Shown here: one piece after another, positions 28,437 through 32,021 of the stretch
Position numbering within the stretch: the stretch's first letter is position 1
Layout of the letters: each line of letters opens with the position of its first letter
Origin: Gammaproteobacteria bacterium
Lineage (GTDB): Bacteria > Pseudomonadota > Gammaproteobacteria > DSM-19610
Length of the DNA stretch: 32,021 nt
Reading direction: 5' to 3'
Assembly (NCBI GenBank): GCA_026197075.1
Contig: JAPHQV010000020.1
Span: forward strand, 1 to 32,021
The notes under the pieces: generated by a model
The model's input: the letters and a program-made list of their open reading frames with translations, nothing else
Database searches by the model: none
Told to the model about the DNA's origin: nothing
Made by a program: the position numbers and the translations under genes

Positions 28437-28538
28437 TGTCCAAATGGCAAGGGCGGGATAGGCGGGAAACCGAGGCTTATTCACGGCCGCCGGCCTGAAT
28501 GAAATCACGATACAGCAGGAAGCGGTCCGCGAATGTCC

Positions 28539-28567
28539 TTGAAATAATACGGAATTGCCGGTAGCGT
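28539..28567 (+). promoter_or_regulatory. Candidate cassette promoter (Pc)
   Basis: TTGAAA (28539-28544), a 17-bp spacer and TAGCGT (28562-28567) point toward the cassettes from the intI-attI gap. The -35 is good (5/6) and the -10 poor (3/6). The 338-bp gap between the intI start and the first cassette gene (28391-28728) otherwise holds the intI promoter, attI and the structured leader of cassette 1, and no supported gene. Confidence 0.3.
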
Positions 28568-28620
28568 TCGGCAAGATACCAACAATAATCCAACAAGCTA
28601 GGAGATGGGATATGTCGGAG

Positions 28621-28668
28621 TTTCACGTGTTTAAACACCGCAACATCCAACATACACACTGTTATGTT
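28621..28668 (+). other. attI recombination site (approximate extent)
   Basis: The exchange point is G28661/T28662 in CACTGTTATGTTG. It is fixed by the R'' arm of the first attC (CAACATAAC at 29147-29155), which is complementary to GTTATGTTG at 28661-28669. To its left is CAACATCCAACATACACACT; CAACAT (28641-28646) and ATGTTG (28664-28669) form an inverted pair like the L and R boxes of a simple site. The left limit is a guess. attI is recognised as double-stranded DNA by IntI. Confidence 0.75.
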
Positions 28669-28728
28669 GTCGAGCTGCCTACGAGAAGTAGAAGCACTTA
28701 TGAGCCTAAGTTGTAGGCAGTGAGTTAC
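28662..28728 (+). promoter_or_regulatory. Structured leader with a micro-ORF in cassette 1
   Basis: CTGCCTAC (28675-28682) pairs with GTAGGCAG (28713-28720), closing a loop in which two small hairpins exclude each other: AAGT/ACTT (28686-28699) and CTTA/TAAG (28697-28710). A 19-codon ORF starts at the ATG formed by the core site (28664) and stops at 28721-28723, five bases before the ATG of the cassette gene. This resembles the ORF-11 arrangement at attI1, which aids translation of cassette genes. Function here is inference. Confidence 0.35.
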
Positions 28729-29100
28729 ATGGGAATTCAGTCGCTGAAAATAGTTGCATCGGTTGTTGCCAGAATCATTTTGTTTGGTGTTGGCTATATG
28801 CTACTTGCTACAAGCCAGTTTCATGGTCTTGATTTTAATTTAGGGACATTATCAGGAATAGGAATAATCGTAGCTTCCTTAACTCCATATTCATCTGTGA
28901 GTGCCGCACGTAAAATTGGAAGCCTGCTCGTCATTTTAACGGGTTCTATTTTATATATTTTTATCTCGGTAGAAATACTATTTTTAGAGCATTCTGAAGG
29001 GCTATCTGCAGCGGATATATCGTATTTACTGCCCCTGGTATGCTTGGGATATCTAGCCTTTCGGCTTCTTCAACCGACAAATGAAAATACAAATGGGTGA
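28729..29100 (+). CDS. Cassette 1: four-helix membrane protein of unknown function
   Basis: 123 residues from the ATG at 28729 (a GTG at 28720 would add three). Four hydrophobic segments: about 6-27 (VASVVARIILFGVGYMLLA), 36-54 (GTLSGIGIIVASLTPYSS), 62-86 (IGSLLVILTGSILYIFISVE) and 95-114 (ISYLLPLVCLGYLAFRLL). The tail QPTNENTNG is short and polar. I know no family. It is AT-rich, unlike the chromosome. The stop is 48 bp before attC1. Small inner-membrane proteins are common in integron cassettes, with roles from efflux to phage defence, none of which can be read here. Confidence 0.8.
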   Translation: MGIQSLKIVASVVARIILFGVGYMLLATSQFHGLDFNLGTLSGIGIIVASLTPYSSVSAARKIGSLLVILTGSILYIFISVEILFLEHSEGLSAADISYLLPLVCLGYLAFRLLQPTNENTNG

Positions 29101-29148
29101 TCCCGTGTATAGGCCGTGCATTGCAATTATTCGCGATAGTGAAAGGCA

Positions 29149-29205
29149 ACATAACAAGGCGGCAAAGGCTGACGGCTTCGCCGCAGCTTGCCTTGGTCGT
29201 TACGT
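29149..29205 (+). other. attC site of cassette 1
   Basis: 57 bp. R'' ACATAAC (29149-29155), L'' CAAGGC, L' GCCTTG, R' GTTACGT (29199-29205). The inner part folds as a CGGC-ttc-GCCG hairpin. Exchange occurs after G29199. Only the bottom strand, folded, would be the IntI substrate. Confidence 0.88.
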
Positions 29206-29231
29206 GTCACCAGAATTTAAGTCATGATGAC

Positions 29232-29729
29232 ATGAAGAAGCACATAGAAAAAGGTGATCTGCTCAAATCTAATCCCCAGGAAGGCTGGTGGACGTGCTCA
29301 ATTGTTCTAACCTATCAACCAAAGAGCGACGATTTTAATTCAATGAGTCACGTGGCAATAACTAATGCGGTTTTTGAGCATGACTTTGATCTTTCAGAAG
29401 TGGATATAGGTAATCTGAAAATTCTCCACACCAAAAACAATGAAGATCATGTTGTGCCTTGTATCGAAATTCATACTTCTAAATTGGTCAAGGGCATAGA
29501 GGTGATTGGCCAGCTGAGTGCGGAATCATACTATCCACATAGTCTTGAATTTCGAATTGGTAATGGTTCTGATGGTGGGTGGCCACAATGTGGTCCGTTA
29601 ACCAAATCACTAGGCTATCAAGCTGTGCATCAATGGCGTGCGATCAATGATCGAGAAGCATGGTTAAATGACATTGCGGCTGCGGAGAAATCACATGCCG
29701 AAATGCTGGATCGCCTCAAACATGGGTAG
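29232..29729 (+). CDS. Cassette 2: soluble protein of unknown function
   Basis: 165 residues from the ATG at 29232: MKKHIEKGDLLKSNPQEGWWTCSIVLTYQP, then SHVAITNAVFEHDFDLSEVD, CIEIHTSKLVKGIEVIGQLSAESY, GNGSDGGWPQCGP and a helical end WLNDIAAAEKSHAEMLDRL. There is no signal peptide or membrane helix. Trp, His and Cys are frequent for its size. I recognise no domain. The frame is open upstream through attC1, but a cassette gene should start after 29199, and this ATG is the first in frame. No Shine-Dalgarno is visible; the start overlaps the stop of a three-codon ORF (ATGA at 29232-29235). Confidence 0.75.
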   Translation: MKKHIEKGDLLKSNPQEGWWTCSIVLTYQPKSDDFNSMSHVAITNAVFEHDFDLSEVDIGNLKILHTKNNEDHVVPCIEIHTSKLVKGIEVIGQLSAESYYPHSLEFRIGNGSDGGWPQCGPLTKSLGYQAVHQWRAINDREAWLNDIAAAEKSHAEMLDRLKHG

Positions 29730-29737
29730 CGCATCAC

Positions 29738-29825
29738 ACGTAACAAGCGGCTGCTGTCGGACAGTCAAAAGCTCCGGCCAAAAAGCGGCCTCCACTTTTG
29801 CCTGCCGCAGAGCCGGGCGTTATAC
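29738..29825 (+). other. attC site of cassette 2
   Basis: 88 bp, the longest of the array. R'' ACGTAAC (29738-29744) and R' GTTATAC (29819-29825). The R'' side reads CACACGTAAC and the cassette begins GTTACGTGTC: nine bases match. Inner stem pieces are CAAAAG/CTTTTG and GGCC-aaaaagc-GGCC. It starts 8 bp after the ORF stop. Confidence 0.88.
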
Positions 29826-29842
29826 CCAATGGAGAGCATAGT

Positions 29843-30466
29843 TTGACTTGTGCAGAGATCATTGCTTTATCAAAAGACTTAATAATAAGTGCGGCCGCTG
29901 TTGTTGGCGCAATTGTAGCAGTTAAAGGTCTAAGCACTTGGCAGCGTCAGTTAAAGGGTAAATCTGAGTATGATTTGTCAAGACGATTATTGGTTTCATT
30001 GTTTAAGTATCGGGATACGATTGATGGAGTAAGGCATCCTATAATGTGGGCTTACGAAATGCCATTACCATCCAAGGAAGAAGCCGACAAAATGTCGAAA
30101 GATCTAATACGCTTCTATGGTACGTCTAAAGCCTACCAAGAACGTTGGGATAAAGTGCAAAAAGAGCGAACCAGTATTTATGCGGACCTTTTAGAATCAG
30201 AGGCGTTATGGGGAAATGATTTAAAGAATTTATTCAAAGTTCTCTTTGATTTACAACATGAGCTTTTAATAAATGTAAGGCATTATCTTGAATTAATAGA
30301 CCCTGATGTTAGTCAAGCTAAAAAAGAAGCTGTGGAAAGGATTCAACAAAAAAAGCGCGACATCATGTATGACGATCTCTCTGATGAAGAAGATGAGTAC
30401 AAAAAAGAATTTAAGAAAGGGATAGATGATATTGAAAAGTACCTTAAGCCTAAACTCACTCATTAA
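29843..30466 (+). CDS. Cassette 3: membrane-anchored charged-helix protein
   Basis: 207 residues from a TTG at 29843, chosen because GGAGAG (29831-29836) lies 6 nt upstream and the cassette starts at 29820. One membrane helix at about 10-31 (LIISAAAVVGAIVAVKGLSTW), followed by WQRQLKGKSEYDLSRRLLVSLFKYRDTI and a long, highly charged, helical cytoplasmic part ending KKEFKKGIDDIEKYLKPKLTH. RHPIMWAYEMPLP interrupts the helices. The WxRQLKGKxEYDLxRRLL pattern seems familiar from accessory regions of other gammaproteobacteria, but I know of no function. Sensor or defence roles are possible and unproven. Confidence 0.8.
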   Translation: MTCAEIIALSKDLIISAAAVVGAIVAVKGLSTWQRQLKGKSEYDLSRRLLVSLFKYRDTIDGVRHPIMWAYEMPLPSKEEADKMSKDLIRFYGTSKAYQERWDKVQKERTSIYADLLESEALWGNDLKNLFKVLFDLQHELLINVRHYLELIDPDVSQAKKEAVERIQQKKRDIMYDDLSDEEDEYKKEFKKGIDDIEKYLKPKLTH

Positions 30467-30469
30467 AGG

Positions 30470-30541
30470 GTATAACAAGTCGCTCGTTCGGACGCAAACT
30501 ACGCTGCGCTTCGTTTGCGCCGCACAGCGTCAACGTTATGT
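30470..30541 (+). other. attC site of cassette 3
   Basis: 72 bp. R'' GTATAAC (30470-30476) within GGTATAAC, the complement of the cassette start GTTATACC. R' GTTATGT (30535-30541). The stem includes GCAAAC / GTTTGC around ACGCTGCGCTTC. Its AACAAGTC and CGACGC-type bases resemble attC5, so these two may come from related integrons. Confidence 0.88.
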
Positions 30542-30559
30542 TTCAAAAGGAGAGAGGTC

Positions 30560-30949
30560 ATGGGTAATCGAATAGCATCCATCATGCTTTCATTATTGTT
30601 TTCGGCCTCTGTGGTGGCATCAGATAGTTCGCTCGAAGAAAAAATACAAAGCCTGAATGATGCTTCGATTAAATCAGTTGGCATCTCCCTTAATGCGCTT
30701 GCCTACCTAGTAAGCGCTTCCCCGAATAGTTATATGCCGTTGTGGCATTTAGAGCAGAGCGGCGAAATTGCTTATATAAAAGAATTAGAGAAGGCTGGCT
30801 ATGTAAAAGTTAATATTACTGAGGGCCTTCCGGACGGACAAATGAGAGGAGAAAAGCAAGTAAATATAGTGCCTTTGCATTCCGGGCTCGAAGTCCAGCG
30901 GTGCATGCTGGCATTGAAACATAACAATTCAACCCAGCCGACGCAGTAA
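30560..30949 (+). CDS. Cassette 4: small secreted protein of unknown function
   Basis: 129 residues. Signal peptide MGNRIASIMLSLLFSASVVAS, cut near residue 20, so a periplasmic location is likely. The mature part has SLEEKIQSLNDASIKSVGISLNALAYL, PLWHLEQSGEIAYIKELEKAGYVKV and QVNIVPLHSGLEVQRCMLALK. No known domain. Strong AGGAGAG before the ATG at 30560. The last nine codons and the stop lie inside attC4, so HNNSTQPTQ is encoded by the recombination site. A nine-codon ORF from the core-site ATG (30538) stops at 30565-30567, overlapping this start. Confidence 0.82.
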   Translation: MGNRIASIMLSLLFSASVVASDSSLEEKIQSLNDASIKSVGISLNALAYLVSASPNSYMPLWHLEQSGEIAYIKELEKAGYVKVNITEGLPDGQMRGEKQVNIVPLHSGLEVQRCMLALKHNNSTQPTQ

Positions 30950-30977
30950 ACTGCGCGGCTGGTTTCAGACGTTATAA
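30919..30977 (+). other. attC site of cassette 4
   Basis: 59 bp. R'' ACATAAC (30919-30925) within GAAACATAAC, the complement of the cassette start GTTATGTTTC over ten bases. R' GTTATAA (30971-30977). A clean stem CCAGCC-ga-CGCAG-taaa-CTGCG-c-GGCTGG with unpaired bases on one side, as expected for the extrahelical bases that IntI reads. Confidence 0.9.
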
Positions 30978-30983
30978 CGCAAT

Positions 30984-31382
30984 ATGAAATGGATACTTCT
31001 AATAATTGGAGTGGGAATAATTAGAGGCTTAGTCTTTCCGGATTACCGGTTCCAACCGAACATAGTAATAATTCCATTTGTCATGCCTCTATTAATTGCT
31101 GCTCTTTCGGCCTACCTAGGCGCCACAAAGCGCTTAAGCTGGCGAGGTTCCGGTGGATGGGGTTTGTTGTCAGTTTATCTATCAACACTCATTGGAATAT
31201 TTGTTTACGGGGTTTCGGAAGGGTGGCAATACGTAACAGATGATACTGAATCACAGGCCGTATTTATGGCAACAATCGGTATTCAAACGGTTACATTTAT
31301 TGTTGGCTTTGTAATTTTGTCGCTATTGGTAAAGCGTTATAACAAGTCATTCAAACCGACGCCAAAAAGCGGCGCGGTTTAA
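30984..31382 (+). CDS. Cassette 5: four-helix membrane protein of unknown function
   Basis: 132 residues. Hydrophobic segments at about 3-18 (WILLIIGVGIIRGLVF), 27-47 (IVIIPFVMPLLIAALSAYLGA), 59-79 (GLLSVYLSTLIGIFVYGV) and 93-114 (FMATIGIQTVTFIVGFVILSLL). The final YNKSFKPTPKSGAV is encoded by attC5, not by the cassette's own coding body. The ATG is exactly 12 nt inside the cassette, with no Shine-Dalgarno. The previous ORF stops 34 nt upstream, within attC4, so coupled translation is plausible. No family recognised. Confidence 0.8.
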   Translation: MKWILLIIGVGIIRGLVFPDYRFQPNIVIIPFVMPLLIAALSAYLGATKRLSWRGSGGWGLLSVYLSTLIGIFVYGVSEGWQYVTDDTESQAVFMATIGIQTVTFIVGFVILSLLVKRYNKSFKPTPKSGAV

Positions 31383-31396
31383 TTCTAACGTTATAC
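31337..31396 (+). other. attC site of cassette 5
   Basis: 60 bp. R'' TTATAAC (31337-31343) within GCGTTATAAC, the complement of the cassette start GTTATAACGC over ten bases. R' GTTATAC (31390-31396). Stem AAACCG-a-CGCC-aaaaag-CGGCG-c-GGTTT. Read as protein in the cassette frame it gives NKSFKPTPKSGAV and then a stop. Confidence 0.9.
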
Positions 31397-31402
31397 GTTG
31401 CC

Positions 31403-31891
31403 ATGAACCTCTCTACGACATTGATGGTATTGCCTCTTCTGGCCGCGTCTGTGGAGGGTTACGCTACGGACGTTTCGTCAGAGTACAAGGAGTGTGCTGT
31501 TGTCCTGGATAATAGACCGAGGGAATCGCACATGAGCGTCCCTTGTTTGGTTGCGGCTGAACAGGGATACCCTGATATCCAGTATTCGGTAGGGATGTCA
31601 TTTGGTTATGCTGGAGATCATAAATCTGAGGAGAATTATTATAAGAAAGCAGCAGAGCAAAACTATGCCCCGGCATTCCTCGGGTTAGGTCACGTGTTGA
31701 GGTCAGAAGAGAATTCAGATGTTGAGGCCGCAATAGGCTGGTATGAGAGGTACGTGGAATCTAAAGAAGAAGGTTACGGATATGCTGCGTATTTACTTAG
31801 TGAGTTATATATGGAGCGGGGGGAATCTGAATTGTCTCAGCAATGGCTAGCTGTGTGTCGCGCGTCGCCGTACAAAGGTTGCAGTGAGTAA
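31403..31891 (+). CDS. Cassette 6: secreted Sel1-like repeat protein
   Basis: 162 residues. Signal peptide MNLSTTLMVLPLLAASVEGYA. After a Cys-containing segment (ECAVVLDN to SVPCLVAAEQGYPDIQYSVG), two to three Sel1/TPR-like repeats follow: NYYKKAAEQNYAPAFLGLGHVL, AAIGWYERYVESKEEGYGYAAYLLSELYMERG. The end is WLAVCRASPYKGCSE. Sel1 proteins are interaction scaffolds; the partner is unknown. Four Cys in a periplasmic protein suggest disulfides. The ATG is exactly 12 nt inside the cassette, as in cassette 5, with no Shine-Dalgarno; the previous ORF stops 20 nt upstream inside attC5. Confidence 0.82.
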   Translation: MNLSTTLMVLPLLAASVEGYATDVSSEYKECAVVLDNRPRESHMSVPCLVAAEQGYPDIQYSVGMSFGYAGDHKSEENYYKKAAEQNYAPAFLGLGHVLRSEENSDVEAAIGWYERYVESKEEGYGYAAYLLSELYMERGESELSQQWLAVCRASPYKGCSE

Positions 31892-31897
31892 AGCAAC

Positions 31898-31922
31898 GTA
31901 TAACCAATCGCCCCAGCCGGAC
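31898..31922 (+). other. attC site of cassette 6, interrupted
   Basis: R'' GTATAAC (31898-31904) within GCAACGTATAAC, the complement of the cassette start GTTATACGTTGC over twelve bases. The left stem strand runs on to about 31922 and then IS sequence begins; no L' or R' arm is present in the window. The other half may lie beyond the IS. Confidence 0.75.
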
Positions 31923-32021
31923 TGAACTAGCACCACTTTCGTGGACACTTTACGCGCACAGCTTTTCATATTTAATCGGCGATTGGTAGCCGATTCCCGA
32001 GTGGAGTCGATCCCGGTTGTA
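31923..32021 (-). mobile_element. IS3-family insertion sequence, end only
   Basis: From TGAACTAGCACCACTTTCGT onward the DNA no longer fits the cassette. It has the TG end and short non-coding tip usual for IS3-family elements, followed by the end of a transposase gene in reverse. The rest lies outside the window, so the second end and the target duplication cannot be seen. Confidence 0.75.
31950..32021 (-). CDS. IS3-family transposase (OrfB), C-terminal fragment
   Basis: Reading leftward from the window edge, 23 codons and a TAA give YNRDRLHSGIGYQSPIKYEK plus LCA. The YN-x-x-R-x-HSxxGYxSPxxYE pattern is the C-terminal signature of IS3-family integrase-core transposases (normally Y-N-x-x-R-x-H-S-x-L-G-Y-x-S-P). 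The rest of the gene, including most of the DDE core, lies outside the window, so intactness is unknown. Confidence 0.82.
   Translation of the reverse strand, partial: YNRDRLHSGIGYQSPIKYEKLCA

Larger units (their letters stand above)
27404..31922. mobile_element. Chromosomal integron: intI, attI and six gene cassettes
   Basis: The integrase gene reads leftward and the cassettes rightward from attI at 28661/28662, the usual layout. Cassettes run 28662-29199, 29200-29819, 29820-30535, 30536-30971, 30972-31390, and 31391 to the IS at 31923. All six main ORFs are on the plus strand. Each boundary was set by finding an attC whose R'' arm is complementary to the first bases of the same cassette (7 to 12 matching bases). 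The array is clearly more AT-rich than the chromosome. attC sites differ in length (57-88 bp), so the cassettes have mixed origins. The array may continue beyond the IS, outside the window. Confidence 0.93.

Noticed and set aside
28477-28659. 60-codon minus-strand ORF between intI and attI, rich in aromatics
   Set aside because: It starts at a GTG inside attI with no ribosome-binding site, and its sequence would be constrained by attI. It is probably chance, though it reads like protein and would be worth checking in relatives.
28391-31922. CRISPR array or phage attachment region at the right end
   Set aside because: There are no regularly spaced direct repeats; the repeated features are attC sites with differing sequences and cassette-sized spacing.

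Overview
This is a 32 kb piece of a high-GC gammaproteobacterial chromosome. The evidence is gshA of the E. coli type, lipB-lipA, lptD-surA-pdxA-rsmA, apaG-apaH, bolA, and an amgK-murU pair divergent from lptD as in Pseudomonas. I cannot name the genus; a Chromatiales/Pseudomonadales-like organism fits. About 27 kb is dense core genome with strong GC codon bias. The last 4 kb is visibly AT-rich accessory DNA: a chromosomal integron.

Layout. 1-2180: tail of an unidentified gene, a FimL-like type IV pilus regulator, and bolA. 2397-6637: gshA, a small unknown ORF, an AEC permease, a DUF2058 protein and a one-heme DUF3365 protein. 6808-8676: the DUF493-lipB-lipA operon for protein lipoylation. 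8716-13251: an aspartoacylase-like zinc hydrolase, a methyl-accepting chemotaxis protein and a GCS2-type glutamate-cysteine ligase homologue. 13229-15086: murU and amgK for peptidoglycan recycling. 15210-20719: lptD-surA-pdxA-rsmA. 20739-25993: a block that separates rsmA from its usual partners apaG-apaH. It holds a universal stress protein, a kinase/PP2C phosphatase pair, two small unknown genes and pgl-glk, and it is bounded by a long palindromic repeat on one side and a 166-bp MITE-like palindrome on the other. 26113-27323: apaG-apaH.

27404-31922 is the integron. IntI is on the minus strand with a LexA box across its promoter. Upstream of it lies attI, followed by five complete gene cassettes and a sixth interrupted by an IS3-family element at the window edge. 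Each cassette boundary was checked from the sequence: the R'' arm of each attC is complementary to the first bases of its own cassette, as the cassette model predicts. The cassette products are unknown. They are two four-helix membrane proteins, one membrane-anchored charged-helix protein, one soluble protein, one secreted protein and one secreted Sel1-repeat protein. Four of the cassettes have tiny ORFs that end at or next to the start codon of the main gene, and two others have start codons 12 nt from the boundary with no Shine-Dalgarno sequence.

Three classes of dispersed repeat sit between genes. One is a pair of long palindromes with a conserved core and unrelated arms. Another is two inverted GTAG-type REP pairs that show a compensatory base change. 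The third is the MITE-like palindrome that supplies the stop codon of glk. No tRNA, rRNA or CRISPR array was seen.
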